28,997 nucleotides of DNA, from IMG/VR virus record IMGVR_UViG_3300005664_000047, positions 1 through 28,997 of that record. One strand, written 5' to 3'. The notes beneath the pieces are model-generated. The model was not told the origin of the DNA and searched no databases. It was given only the letters and a program-made list of their open reading frames with translations. The stretch comes from a virus. Shown in pieces: positions 10,315 through 19,110 of the stretch; position 1 is the first letter of the stretch, and the number at the start of each line of letters is the position of its first letter. The translations under genes and the position numbers were made by a program.

Positions 10315-11109
10315 ATGAATTTTACTGCAGAACAAATCCAAAGTAATTGGGATTCACTTATTAATTATATAGATAATTATATTGAAGAACCCCGTAGAAC
10401 TAAATTAAAAGATTTCTATTCTAAATATCAGGAAAGAATCATTTTAATGCCAGCATCTCATAAAAAAGAATACCACAATGCTTTCCCAGGTGGATATGTA
10501 GAACATGTTAATCGTGTTGTTTCAGCAGCCCTTCAACTTAATAGTGTTTGGGTTAATATGGGGGTAGAATTAAATTATACCGAAGAAGAATTAGTATTCT
10601 CAGCTATAAATCATGATTTAGGAAAAATGGGTAGTGAAGAACATGAAGCATACTTACCTCAAACAGATCAATGGCGTAAAGAAAAATTAGGTGAAGATTA
10701 TTTATTCAATACAGAATTAGAATTTATGACTGTTCCTGATCGTAGTCTATATTTACTTCAGACTCATGGAGTTGAATATACCAAAAATGAAATGTTAGCA
10801 ATTAAATTACATGATGGTATATATGATGAATCTAATAAACCATATTTATTGGGTTGGCTTCCAGGACAAAAATTACGTTGCTCTTTACCATTAATTGTTC
10901 ATCAAGCAGATTTCTTAGCTTCTAGAATTGAATTTGAAAGAGAATGGTTTCCTAAATTTAAAAATAACTTGGATAATGGAAAAACAAATGGTACATTACC
11001 TAAGAACACCAACGGAAAAAAAATCCCTATCAAAACAAAAGCATTAGGTGATATGAAAAGTGAAGGATTAAAAAAAGCATTTAATACTTTCTTTACCGAG
11101 GATAATTAA
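10315..11109 (+). CDS. HD-domain phosphohydrolase (264 aa)
   Basis: Predicted metal-dependent phosphohydrolase of the HD superfamily. First metal ligand His64 in YVEHVNRV; the diagnostic His100-Asp101 doublet in INHDLGKMG; further His in LQTHGVEY and LHDGIYDE; and the closing Asp in VHQADFLASR, all in the usual order. The motif KEYHNAFPGGYVEH before the first His is familiar from an HD protein in T4-like marine phages. Substrate (nucleotide, nucleic acid end or cyclic nucleotide) cannot be told from sequence. The C-terminal 50 residues are basic (LPKNTNGKKIPIKTK). It is the last gene before a strong terminator and pairs with the small coiled-coil protein upstream. Confidence 0.85.
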   Translation: MNFTAEQIQSNWDSLINYIDNYIEEPRRTKLKDFYSKYQERIILMPASHKKEYHNAFPGGYVEHVNRVVSAALQLNSVWVNMGVELNYTEEELVFSAINHDLGKMGSEEHEAYLPQTDQWRKEKLGEDYLFNTELEFMTVPDRSLYLLQTHGVEYTKNEMLAIKLHDGIYDESNKPYLLGWLPGQKLRCSLPLIVHQADFLASRIEFEREWFPKFKNNLDNGKTNGTLPKNTNGKKIPIKTKALGDMKSEGLKKAFNTFFTEDN

Positions 11110-11132
11110 CCTATTAAATTATAAAAACAAAT

Positions 11133-11165
11133 AAAGGTTGTGTTTAATAGCACAACCTTTTTTTA
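11133..11165 (+). terminator. Rho-independent terminator after the HD gene
   Basis: AAAGGTTGTG (11133-11142) pairs perfectly with CACAACCTTT (11151-11160), continued by TTTT. It separates the HD unit from the following genes. Confidence 0.92.
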
Positions 11166-11186
11166 TCAACTAAATTTAACAAAACA

Positions 11187-11456
11187 ATGGTAACTACAAT
11201 TATTATTTTAATTTTTATTATTTTAATATTATTTTTTGTAATTTTTAATCTATTAAGAAAAAACGAAAAATGTGAAGATATTATTAACTCATATGAATCT
11301 TATATGACCAATTTATCTAACACAATCAACTTCTCAGATAAAAAACTAAAAGAGATTGATGCTAAAGGTTCATTTGAAGGAGATGATGAAGTAGGTTTTT
11401 TCTTTAAACAAGTTAAATATTTACAAGAACAATTAAACAATTTTAAAATTCAATAG
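11187..11456 (+). CDS. Single-pass membrane protein with coiled coil (89 aa)
   Basis: One N-terminal membrane helix (residues 3-23, almost only I, L, F and V) is followed by basic RKNEK and a helical cytoplasmic or periplasmic part. The block IDAKGSFEGDDEVGFFFKQV matches a conserved segment (G-SFE-DDEVG--F) of a small hypothetical protein I know from T4-like marine phages near the late sigma gene. Its role is unknown there. The next gene starts 5 nt after the stop, so it is cotranscribed with the sigma-like factor. Confidence 0.75.
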   Translation: MVTTIIILIFIILILFFVIFNLLRKNEKCEDIINSYESYMTNLSNTINFSDKKLKEIDAKGSFEGDDEVGFFFKQVKYLQEQLNNFKIQ

Positions 11457-11461
11457 AATAT

Positions 11462-12340
11462 ATGTCTAAAAATTATTTTACCCTAGATACTGAAAGAGCT
11501 ATTATACAATATAATTTGAGTATAAATCCTGCTGAAAAAAGTAAGATTTATGATGATAAAATTCATTATGCTTTTTTTAAACTTACTCAAAATATAATTC
11601 ATACTTTTAAATTTTACTATACAGAAGTTGAAAATATTGAAGATTTACAACATGAAATTATAATATTTCTCCTAACCAAAATTCATTTGTACCATCATAG
11701 TAGAAGTATTCAGGATAGATTAAATAAAATAATAAATAAAGAATTCAAAGAATCATATGATTTAGATTTTACTCATTTTACTAATGATTCCCCTATCATA
11801 ACTCAGGATCAAATTAACCAATTTATTTCAACACTTGAAGTATCTGAAAAATGTATGGAGAAGTTAAAAAAATTAACACCACCTAAAGCATATTCATATT
11901 TTGGTACTATTGTTAAACGTTGGCTTATATTATATAATCAAACTAACTATAAAAAACGAATCAATTCTACTCCAGTCTCCACAATTGAAGAAGATAATAT
12001 ATATTCGTATAATATAGAAGAAAATAATTCTCCTAGTGATAAATTAAATAATAATGATAAAATCTCTTTATTTATTGATTTATATGTTGATTATTGTACA
12101 AATAATATATACACTATTTTCCCAAAAGAAATTGATTCTAAAATAGCAGATGCGATATTAGAATTATTTAGAAAAAGAGATAATTTAATTATATTTAATA
12201 AAAAAGCATTATATATCTATATACGAGAAATGATTGATGCTAAAACACCAAAAATTACCAAAATAGCGGAGGAATTATATGATATATATAAAAAAGGTTA
12301 TATTTTTTATTTAGAAAATGGTTATATAAAGTTTCAATAA
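11462..12340 (+). CDS. Late-transcription sigma factor, T4 gp55-like (292 aa)
   Basis: Likely recruits host RNA polymerase to late phage promoters. Opening YFTLDTERAIIQYN, then IHYAFFKLTQNIIHTFKFYY and IEDLQHEIIIFLLTKIHLYH, followed by PPKAYSYFGTIVKRWLI, parallels the sigma-region-2-like core of gp55 relatives in marine T4-like phages (the KAFSYF-IVK-WL signature contacts the -10 element). It is longer than T4 gp55 (185 aa): an insertion lies between the core segments, and a C-terminal third of about 100 residues is rich in Asn, Asp and Ile and unassigned. It stands directly before the structural operon it would control. A TATATTTATAA site follows its stop. Confidence 0.8.
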   Translation: MSKNYFTLDTERAIIQYNLSINPAEKSKIYDDKIHYAFFKLTQNIIHTFKFYYTEVENIEDLQHEIIIFLLTKIHLYHHSRSIQDRLNKIINKEFKESYDLDFTHFTNDSPIITQDQINQFISTLEVSEKCMEKLKKLTPPKAYSYFGTIVKRWLILYNQTNYKKRINSTPVSTIEEDNIYSYNIEENNSPSDKLNNNDKISLFIDLYVDYCTNNIYTIFPKEIDSKIADAILELFRKRDNLIIFNKKALYIYIREMIDAKTPKITKIAEELYDIYKKGYIFYLENGYIKFQ

Positions 12341-12344
12341 AATG

Positions 12345-12368
12345 TATATTTATAATAAATAAAATATT
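12345..12368 (+). promoter_or_regulatory. Candidate late promoter before the structural operon
   Basis: TATATTTATAA (12345-12355) and a second TATTTATAA lie between the sigma-like gene and the ATG at 12377. They lack the upstream GGATTACA box of the early-type promoters. TATTTATA is the reverse complement of the T4 late box TATAAATA; whether orientation matters here is unknown. Confidence 0.45.
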
Positions 12369-12376
12369 TATAAATT

Positions 12377-12727
12377 ATGAGCAGTTTAGAATCTGAAATA
12401 TTTGGTGGTAAAAAACTTAAAGATTTATTCCAAGAAATTTATTCCAATCAAAAAAAGAAAGAAAAACAAATCTCAATTTTAATTGATGAATTAAAACCAA
12501 TGATAGAAAATATTGGTGATGCTACTCTTATAGTTCCACTAATTAAAGAATATTTAGAAATTGGAGTTAAAAATGATGAACAATTAATTAAAATGGCTAC
12601 TATTATACAACGTTGTCTTTTAAATGTAGCATCATCAAATAATGGGGATGGAAGCCTAATTTCAGAAGCTGAAAAAGCTCAATTATTAAAAGATATAAAT
12701 AAATTAAATAATAAAGAAGAAAATTAA
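12377..12727 (+). CDS. Conserved helical phage protein (116 aa), first gene of structural operon
   Basis: All-helical: SNQKKKEKQISILIDELKP, then IGDATLIVPLIKEYLEIGVK, then NDEQLIKMATIIQRCL and an acidic tail. The central GDA---PLIKEYL---VKND-QL-K pattern is familiar from an uncharacterised protein of T4-like marine phages at this operon position. Its stop overlaps the next start (TAATG), implying translational coupling to the baseplate hub gene, so a baseplate or assembly-chaperone role is plausible but inferred. No membrane segment. Confidence 0.7.
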   Translation: MSSLESEIFGGKKLKDLFQEIYSNQKKKEKQISILIDELKPMIENIGDATLIVPLIKEYLEIGVKNDEQLIKMATIIQRCLLNVASSNNGDGSLISEAEKAQLLKDINKLNNKEEN

Positions 12728-13977
12728 TGAGATATGGTTTTTCAGGATTAAATCATAATTTAAATTCAAATAAAAATAACAATTTTGAATTAGGAAATAA
12801 TAATCCTCTTACCATCATATCAATCAGAGTTATCAGTATAATTTTAGATAAATCTCATCCTAGATTTGAAGAATTAGGAGGATGGAATTCATTAGGAGCA
12901 ATTGAATATGAATTAGTTACTAATCCAAATCCAAATTCTAAACTATATCCAGTTGCATATCCTATTAATCCTAATATAAAAACTTATCCATTAGTTAATG
13001 AAATAGTATATTTATTATCATTACCTAATACAGAAATAGGTAAAACTAATACTTCTAATAGACAATATTATATTAATATAATAAGTTTATGGAATCATCC
13101 TCATCATAATGGATATCCATCAAACCCCTCATCTTTACCTCCTTCACAACAAAAAGATTATGCTCAAACCCAAGGAGGAAACGTAAGAAGAGTAACAGAC
13201 CAATCTACAGAAATATTTTTAGGTAAAACTTTTAAAGAACGCTCAAATATTCATCCGTTATTACCATTTGAAGGTGATTTTATCTTAGAAGGTAGATGGG
13301 GTAATTCAATTCGTTTAGGAAGTACTGTTAATAATTTAAACAATTGGTCATCTTCAGGAAATAATGGAGATCCAATTTTTATAATAAGAAATGGTCAAGG
13401 AATTAGATCTAATGAAGGGTGGGTTCCTATTACTGAAGATATAAATAAAGATGATTCATCTATATATTTAACTAGTACTCAAAAAATCCCTATTAAATCT
13501 AATAGTATAAATGATAAATTTGATTTTACCAGTTATAATTTATCAACGCCTCCACAATCCCCAAATGAATATGCTGGAAAGCAAATAATTCTCAATTCAG
13601 GAAGATTACTATTAAATTCTAATTATGATCATATATTACTCAATTCGGCAAAATCTATCAATTTAAATTCTCAAGAATCAGTTAATATAGATACTAAAAA
13701 ATTCATAATCCAATCAGATAAAACATATTTAGGTAATGAAGAATTAGCCAAAGAACCGTTATTATTAGGTAATTCTACAGTTGATTTATTAAATAATTTA
13801 GTTTCTTCCTTAGAAAATTTAGCAACTGCATTACAATCAACACAAACTCCTCCTGCAGTTCCCTATCAACAATTATCATTAAACTTAACAATTCCAGCAT
13901 CACAACTTAAAACAAGTTTAAAAGCTATAAAAGAACAATTGAAAAATATAACTTCAAAAAATAATTTTACTGTATAA
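12727..13977 (+). CDS. Baseplate hub/spike-type protein, gp5-like (416 aa)
   Basis: The stretch IHPLLPFEGDFILEGRWGNS, followed by IRLGST and NNWSSSGNNGDPIFIIRNGQ, is characteristic of gp5-like baseplate hub proteins of marine T4-like phages and likely forms an OB-fold beta barrel (about residues 35-235). The C-terminal part (residues 280-340) has repeated beta strands (IILNSGRLLLNSN, ILLNSAKSINLNS, VNIDTKKFIIQ) as in a spike beta helix or prism. No lysozyme domain is seen, unlike T4 gp5 (575 aa), so cell-wall cutting must be done elsewhere. The end has a helical region and a basic tail. Coupled by TAATG overlaps to genes on both sides. Confidence 0.75.
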   Translation: MRYGFSGLNHNLNSNKNNNFELGNNNPLTIISIRVISIILDKSHPRFEELGGWNSLGAIEYELVTNPNPNSKLYPVAYPINPNIKTYPLVNEIVYLLSLPNTEIGKTNTSNRQYYINIISLWNHPHHNGYPSNPSSLPPSQQKDYAQTQGGNVRRVTDQSTEIFLGKTFKERSNIHPLLPFEGDFILEGRWGNSIRLGSTVNNLNNWSSSGNNGDPIFIIRNGQGIRSNEGWVPITEDINKDDSSIYLTSTQKIPIKSNSINDKFDFTSYNLSTPPQSPNEYAGKQIILNSGRLLLNSNYDHILLNSAKSINLNSQESVNIDTKKFIIQSDKTYLGNEELAKEPLLLGNSTVDLLNNLVSSLENLATALQSTQTPPAVPYQQLSLNLTIPASQLKTSLKAIKEQLKNITSKNNFTV

Positions 13978-14525
13978 TGGCTAATTTATCTACATTTTCT
14001 TTTGAAGAGTATTATGATACTTTAAATAAATTATCTAATATAGATGCATTTAATATAAAACCTAATACCCCTGAATCATTTATAAGTGATAATATAAGAT
14101 TATTTATTGCTCCTACTTTAAGAGCATATATATCTATTTTTAGAGAAAAATTATATGAAAAATATAAATTACCTGAAGATTTCCCAACTACTAATCTAAC
14201 AACCCAATTTTTATCATTAGATGAAGAAAAAAAGATTTTAGGAATAGAAGAATTTAATAATTGGAAACAATATTGGAACGCATATCAGGATTATAGAAAA
14301 AAGACCCCACAACTACCTCCAAGAGGTACTGTAGGTACGGAAGAATTAATAGATGCTTTGGTTTTTGGAAGAAGAAATGCTAATTTATTTGGAGCATATC
14401 AAGTAAATTCTCCTGAAGTATCTAAAACAGCTACTAAAACAAATCAAGAAATAAAAGATACTCAACAAAAAAATTTAACTCAAAGTAAAATTACCTCAAT
14501 CAAATCATCAGTAAGTAAAATTTAA
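13977..14525 (+). CDS. Probable baseplate-associated protein, unknown (182 aa)
   Basis: Not recognised. Residues 1-110 look helical and aromatic (FSFEEYYDTLNKLSN, LRAYISIFREKLYEKY, NNWKQYWNAYQDYR). There is a short Pro-rich turn (TPQLPPRGTVG), and a Gln/Lys/Ser/Thr-rich, probably disordered tail. It starts in the stop of the hub gene (TAATGG) and is followed after 3 nt by the next gene. Position between gp5-like and gp25-like genes suggests a virion or assembly protein. Confidence 0.6.
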   Translation: MANLSTFSFEEYYDTLNKLSNIDAFNIKPNTPESFISDNIRLFIAPTLRAYISIFREKLYEKYKLPEDFPTTNLTTQFLSLDEEKKILGIEEFNNWKQYWNAYQDYRKKTPQLPPRGTVGTEELIDALVFGRRNANLFGAYQVNSPEVSKTATKTNQEIKDTQQKNLTQSKITSIKSSVSKI

Positions 14526-14528
14526 TAA

Positions 14529-15350
14529 ATGGTAGGAAAAGATAAAATACCTGTTTTATTAGTCAATAAATCGCAAGAATTGATTGATCAATTAATCCCT
14601 ACTATTATTCAAATAGCATCTCAAGTAGGTATTGAAAATATAGGTCAAGCAAATGAAAAATTACCTAATACATGTCTTTCTAAAGATGAATTAGAAAAAA
14701 TTTTAATTATAAGAAATAATTTATTAACTAAATTAAATAATACCTCTAAATTAATAGAAACTTTAAGTAAACCCTTAGATGTACTAAATACTACAGTAAA
14801 GGTAACTTCAACTCTACTTACAACTACTAGTATAGCCAGAAAAGCTTCTAATATAGCTATAGCTGCTGTCCCATCACCTCCAGGTACTCCAGGTGCAATA
14901 ATTTCTACTCTAAATGTTTTAAAAGATTTAGAAGAATTTATTACTCCTAAAATTCAATTAGCTAAAAATAGTGTTACTTCTATTTCTAATATATTAGATT
15001 ATGTTAATTCAATTTTGTCTAAATTAATAATTCTATTAAAATCTATAGATAAATATCTATTAGGGTGTAATGTATCTGGGTTAGTAACTTTAAATGAATA
15101 TTTAACTAAAGTTGATGAAAATTATAACCAAATCAAATCAGAACCAACAAATAAAGAAATATATCAAGGATTTATTTTAGAAGTTGTAGAAGAACCATTT
15201 TCACCAACAGTAAGTAAAAGAAAAGCTGTTGCAAAAAATTCACAAGGTATTATTTTATTATCAACTCCTTCATCCTTTACAACTATCCCACAAATTTTAT
15301 TAACAGAACTTAAATTAATAATTGATAAAAATAATTTAAAAGCCAATTAA
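14529..15350 (+). CDS. Probable tail/baseplate structural protein (273 aa)
   Basis: Not assigned to a named family. Long helices (residues 10-95, 130-175) surround a small-residue, hydrophobic segment (IAIAAVPSPPGTPGAIIS), and the C-terminal block IYQGFILEVVEEP continues into KRKAVAKNSQGIILL and SSFTTIPQILLTELKLII. That block resembles uncharacterised structural proteins of T4-like marine phages. The hydrophobic centre could span a membrane or pack in a tail core; no signal peptide. Separated by 17 nt with a TATTTATAA motif from the next gene. Confidence 0.6.
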   Translation: MVGKDKIPVLLVNKSQELIDQLIPTIIQIASQVGIENIGQANEKLPNTCLSKDELEKILIIRNNLLTKLNNTSKLIETLSKPLDVLNTTVKVTSTLLTTTSIARKASNIAIAAVPSPPGTPGAIISTLNVLKDLEEFITPKIQLAKNSVTSISNILDYVNSILSKLIILLKSIDKYLLGCNVSGLVTLNEYLTKVDENYNQIKSEPTNKEIYQGFILEVVEEPFSPTVSKRKAVAKNSQGIILLSTPSSFTTIPQILLTELKLIIDKNNLKAN

Positions 15351-15355
15351 TTTAA

Positions 15356-15364
15356 TATTTATAA
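15356..15364 (+). promoter_or_regulatory. TATTTATAA motif, candidate internal late promoter
   Basis: It lies in the 17-nt gap before ATG 15368 and matches the motif before 12377 and 26342. Being 3 nt from the start codon, it would give a leaderless message if it drives this gene. Confidence 0.35.
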
Positions 15365-15367
15365 CAA

Positions 15368-15724
15368 ATGAAACAACAAGAACTTAAACAACTAATTGAA
15401 GAATCAGTAAGAAAAGTATTTAATGAAGAATTAAAAAATATCTTATTAGAAGCAGTTAAAGGAAATAAACAATCTATAACTGAATCTAATGATAGTAGAA
15501 CAATTAATTTTTCAACAAATTCAATCCCACATAATCCAAATGTTAAACCTATTGATAAAAAACAGGCTTATATGGATATATTAAATGAAACAGCAGAAGG
15601 TCCAAAATCTCCTTATGAGCAAGAATTTAAAATAAATGGACCAATAAATACTATGTCTGAAGGAAGTTCACTTCCTGAAGGTCAATTAAGTTTAGATAAT
15701 ATAATGAATTTAATTAATAAATAA
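15368..15724 (+). CDS. Small helical structural-operon protein (118 aa)
   Basis: The N-terminus QELKQLIEESVRKVFNEELK is a strong amphipathic helix resembling the opening of several small proteins in marine phage structural clusters. The middle is Ser/Asn-rich and probably unfolded, and the end (EGQLSLDNIMNLINK) is a short helix. No enzyme motif. The stop overlaps the gp25 start (TAATGG), so production is tied to gp25. A scaffold or wedge-assembly role is possible. Confidence 0.6.
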   Translation: MKQQELKQLIEESVRKVFNEELKNILLEAVKGNKQSITESNDSRTINFSTNSIPHNPNVKPIDKKQAYMDILNETAEGPKSPYEQEFKINGPINTMSEGSSLPEGQLSLDNIMNLINK

Positions 15725-16131
15725 TGGCATTTGGATCAAAGAAAATATTTCCAATAGATCAAAAACCAGGAACTGCGGTTGGAATTTCTATTCCATTTAA
15801 TGCTCCTAATGTATTTTTTTCCACATATACTACTAAAGATGCCATAAAAAATAATTTATTAAATTTTTTTCTAACTAATAATAAAGAAAGATATTTAAAT
15901 AATAAATTTGGTGCTAATTTAAGAGCCTTTATATTTGAACAAATTTCTTCAAATAATATTGATTTTTTACAAGAAACTATTCAATCATTAATAGGTCAAT
16001 ATTTTAATAATATAAAAATAGAAACCCTTAATATAAATGAATACCCAGATTCAAATGAAATAAATGTTATATTAGTTTATAGCATAATAAACACAGGAAT
16101 TACAGATCAAATAGAAATAACATTTACATAA
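15724..16131 (+). CDS. Baseplate wedge subunit, gp25/GpW family
   Basis: At 135 residues it matches the usual gp25 size (T4: 132). The core NNKERYLNNKFGANLRAFIF, followed by FEQISSNNIDFLQETI and the beta strands IKIETLNINEYPDSNEINVI, is the gp25-like lysozyme-fold signature (ER--N--FG--LR-FIFE). In T4 the protein joins gp6 and gp53 in the wedge core and contacts the sheath. It sits directly before gp6 (2-nt gap), the conserved order in contractile tails. No sign of truncation. Confidence 0.9.
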   Translation: MAFGSKKIFPIDQKPGTAVGISIPFNAPNVFFSTYTTKDAIKNNLLNFFLTNNKERYLNNKFGANLRAFIFEQISSNNIDFLQETIQSLIGQYFNNIKIETLNINEYPDSNEINVILVYSIINTGITDQIEITFT

Positions 16132-16133
16132 TA

Positions 16134-17984
16134 ATGGCTACTAATAAAAATATAAAATATATAAACAAAGATTTCTCAGAATTTAGAGCTAATCTTATAG
16201 ATTATACAAAAACATATTTTCCTACTACATTTAATGATTTTAGTCCTGCATCACCAGGTATGATGTTTATGGAAATGGCTTCATATGTTGGAGATGTTTT
16301 ATCTTTTTATTTAGATAATCAAGTTCAAGAAAATTATCTTCAATTTGCTCGTCAATCTAATAATTTATTTGAATTAGCTTATATGTTTGGTTATAAACCA
16401 AATGTAACAGGAGTAGCATTAACTAATATTGATTTTTACCAAAAACTTCCAGCTAAATTATCTGGTTCAACTTACATTCCAGATTTTGATTATTCATTAT
16501 TCATAAATGGAAATTCTACAGTAACTACTACTAATGGTATTTCTTTTCTTATTTCAGATCCAGTTGATTTTTCAGTATCTAGTTCATCTGATTATACTGA
16601 TGTTTCTATATATGAAATTTCAGGTGGTAACCCAACATATTTTTTACTTAAAAAAACAAGAAAAGCAATATCATCTACTATAAATTCAAAAACATTTACT
16701 TTTGGTAATCCTACAAAATATGCAACTGTTGAAATTAATGCTTCAGATATGGTAGGAATATTAGATTGTTTTGATAGTGATGGAAATCAATGGTATGAAG
16801 TAGATTATTTAGGTCAAGAAATGGTCTATGATTCTATAAAAAATACTAATACTAATGATCCTACTTTATCTTCATATAATAGTGATTCTCCTTATTTGTT
16901 AAAACTTAAAAAAATACAAAGAAGATTTGTAACTAGATTTAAAAACTCATCAACTTTACAAATTCAATTTGGAGCAGGCACAACAAATGACTCAGATGAA
17001 GTTATAGTACCTAACCCAGATAATGTAGGTATAGGATTACCTTTTGAAAAGACAAAATTAACAACAGCCTATTCCCCATCTAATTTTTTATTTACTAAAA
17101 CATATGGGATAGCTCCATCCAATACTACATTAACTATAAGATATTTAACAGGAGGAGGAGTTGAATCAAATGTATCTTCTAATACTTTAACCAGATTAAA
17201 TGGTGATGTGAAATTTTTAAATTCAAATCTAACTGCCATTACAGCCGATAATATTTTTTCCTCATTAGCAGTAACTAACCCAGAAGCAGCAAGTGGAGGA
17301 GGAGATGGAGATACAATAGAAGAAATAAGACAAAATTCTTCAATGAATTTTTCTACTCAATTAAGAAATGTAACTCAAGATGATTATTTAGTAAGAGCAT
17401 TAAGTATGCCCTCAAAATTTGGAAATATATCCAAAGCATATATAGAACCCACTAAAATTGCCTCTACATCTCCAAATGAATTACCTAGTATATTAGATTT
17501 ATATGTATTAACTTATGATATAAATAATAAACTTAATAACGCATCACTTGCTTTAAAACAAAACTTATCAACATATCTTTCTCAATATAGAATGCTTAAT
17601 GATACTGTTAATATTAAAGATGGGTTTATAATTAATATAGGAGTAAATTTTGATATAATTGTACTTCCTAATTACAATAGTAATGAAATATTAACTAAAT
17701 GTATAAGTGCTTTACAATCATATTTCTCAATAGAGAATTGGCAAATAAATCAACCAATAATATTAAGAGAATTATATATTCTTCTAGATAAAATAGAAGG
17801 AGTTCAAACAGTTAAATCAATTAGTATATCAAATAAAGTTGGAACTAATTTAGGATATTCTCAATATGCATATGATATTTCAGGAGCTACTAAAAATAAT
17901 GTTGTATATCCATCATTAGATCCTATGATTTTTGAGGTTAAATACCCAAACACTGATATACAAGGAAGAGTAGTTTCATTATAA
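16134..17984 (+). CDS. Baseplate wedge protein gp6-like (616 aa)
   Basis: The N-terminus INKDFSEFRANLIDYTKTYF, then FNDFSPASPGMMFMEMASYV and GDVLSFYLDNQVQENYLQFA, is the hallmark of the T4 gp6 / J-like baseplate wedge family. T4 gp6 has 660 residues, so the gene is near full length. The middle (residues 100-400) is beta-rich; the C-terminal third holds IEEIRQNSSMNFSTQLRNVT and QDDYLVRALSMPSKFGNISK, the conserved gpJ-type domain. gp6 dimers form the inner baseplate ring. Follows gp25 by 2 nt. Confidence 0.9.
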   Translation: MATNKNIKYINKDFSEFRANLIDYTKTYFPTTFNDFSPASPGMMFMEMASYVGDVLSFYLDNQVQENYLQFARQSNNLFELAYMFGYKPNVTGVALTNIDFYQKLPAKLSGSTYIPDFDYSLFINGNSTVTTTNGISFLISDPVDFSVSSSSDYTDVSIYEISGGNPTYFLLKKTRKAISSTINSKTFTFGNPTKYATVEINASDMVGILDCFDSDGNQWYEVDYLGQEMVYDSIKNTNTNDPTLSSYNSDSPYLLKLKKIQRRFVTRFKNSSTLQIQFGAGTTNDSDEVIVPNPDNVGIGLPFEKTKLTTAYSPSNFLFTKTYGIAPSNTTLTIRYLTGGGVESNVSSNTLTRLNGDVKFLNSNLTAITADNIFSSLAVTNPEAASGGGDGDTIEEIRQNSSMNFSTQLRNVTQDDYLVRALSMPSKFGNISKAYIEPTKIASTSPNELPSILDLYVLTYDINNKLNNASLALKQNLSTYLSQYRMLNDTVNIKDGFIINIGVNFDIIVLPNYNSNEILTKCISALQSYFSIENWQINQPIILRELYILLDKIEGVQTVKSISISNKVGTNLGYSQYAYDISGATKNNVVYPSLDPMIFEVKYPNTDIQGRVVSL

Positions 17985-17997
17985 ATTTTTATATTAC

Positions 17998-19110
17998 ATG
18001 GCAATTTTTAAAATATTTCCAACAAAAGATACAACATTATATTCTATGTATCCTGAAATGAATACAGGATTAGATGAAATTATAGAATCATCCCTTGAAG
18101 TAGGTATCCTACCAGATCCTTCACCTCAAACAAGTCGATTTTTAATTCATTTTGATAATGATGAAATAACAGATATTATTGATTCAAAAATCCAAAATTC
18201 TCAATGGACATCTAATTTAAGATGTTTTGTTGCTAATGTTACAGCTTTAAATTCTGATACAACAATTCAAGTATTCCCTATTTCTCAATCATGGAATATG
18301 GGTACAGGAAGATACAAAAACTCCCCAGAAACACAAAATGGAGCAAGTTGGATATGGAGAGATTATCAAGGTGGAATTATATGGACTACTAGTTCATTTG
18401 CTCCAGGTTCAACAGGTTCTTATTCAGCTTCCGTTGATCCAGGAGGATGTACTTGGTATGTAACTCAATCATTAAGTGGATCTCAAACATTTAGTTATTA
18501 TACTGATAAAGATATTAATATTAATGTTAAAAATATTGTAGAAAGTTGGTATAGTGGTTCTATATATAATGATGGGTTTATTCTAAAACAACAAACAGAA
18601 TTTGTAGATAATGAAGATGTACAACCTAAAATGAAATATTTTTCAATTGATACTCATACTATATACCCACCATGTTTAGAATTTAAATGGAATGATTCAT
18701 CTTTCTCTACAGGTTCTTCTACATTATCTACAATATCAACACAACCATTTGTTGTAGCATTAGGTGATAATCCAGGATACTTTTATTCAGGTAGTGTAAA
18801 TGTATTTAGAGTATATTCTAGACCAGAATATCCTGTTAGAACTTTTTCAACATCTTCATATTTTACACAAAACTATTATTTACCAACTTCTTCATATTAT
18901 GCTGTGAAAGATGTATATACAAATGAATTTTTAATAGATTTTGATTCTACATATACTAAATTAAGTCAAGATGAAACTAGTAGTTTCTTTACTTTATATA
19001 TGAATGGATTACAACCTGAAAGATATTATAAAATATTAATTAAAACTATGGTTGATGGAAATACTATAATATTAGATGATAATTATTATTTTAAAATAAT
19101 TAATGGATAA
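17998..19110 (+). CDS. Virion structural protein with DNRLRE-like domain (370 aa)
   Basis: The opening KIFPTKDTTLYSMYPEMNTG with a following SRFLIHFD strand resembles DNRLRE-type beta domains that begin with a 'DTTLYS' motif. Beta strands dominate, with Ser/Tyr/Trp-rich segments (WIWRDYQGGIIWTTSSF, GGCTWYVTQSLSGSQTF). The C-terminal YPVRTFSTSSYFTQNYYLP, followed by LYMNGLQPERYYKI, is familiar from structural proteins in T4-like marine phages. Probably a baseplate or tail-attached beta protein exposed on the particle. The stop overlaps the start of the kinase-like gene (TAATGA). Confidence 0.7.
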   Translation: MAIFKIFPTKDTTLYSMYPEMNTGLDEIIESSLEVGILPDPSPQTSRFLIHFDNDEITDIIDSKIQNSQWTSNLRCFVANVTALNSDTTIQVFPISQSWNMGTGRYKNSPETQNGASWIWRDYQGGIIWTTSSFAPGSTGSYSASVDPGGCTWYVTQSLSGSQTFSYYTDKDININVKNIVESWYSGSIYNDGFILKQQTEFVDNEDVQPKMKYFSIDTHTIYPPCLEFKWNDSSFSTGSSTLSTISTQPFVVALGDNPGYFYSGSVNVFRVYSRPEYPVRTFSTSSYFTQNYYLPTSSYYAVKDVYTNEFLIDFDSTYTKLSQDETSSFFTLYMNGLQPERYYKILIKTMVDGNTIILDDNYYFKIING

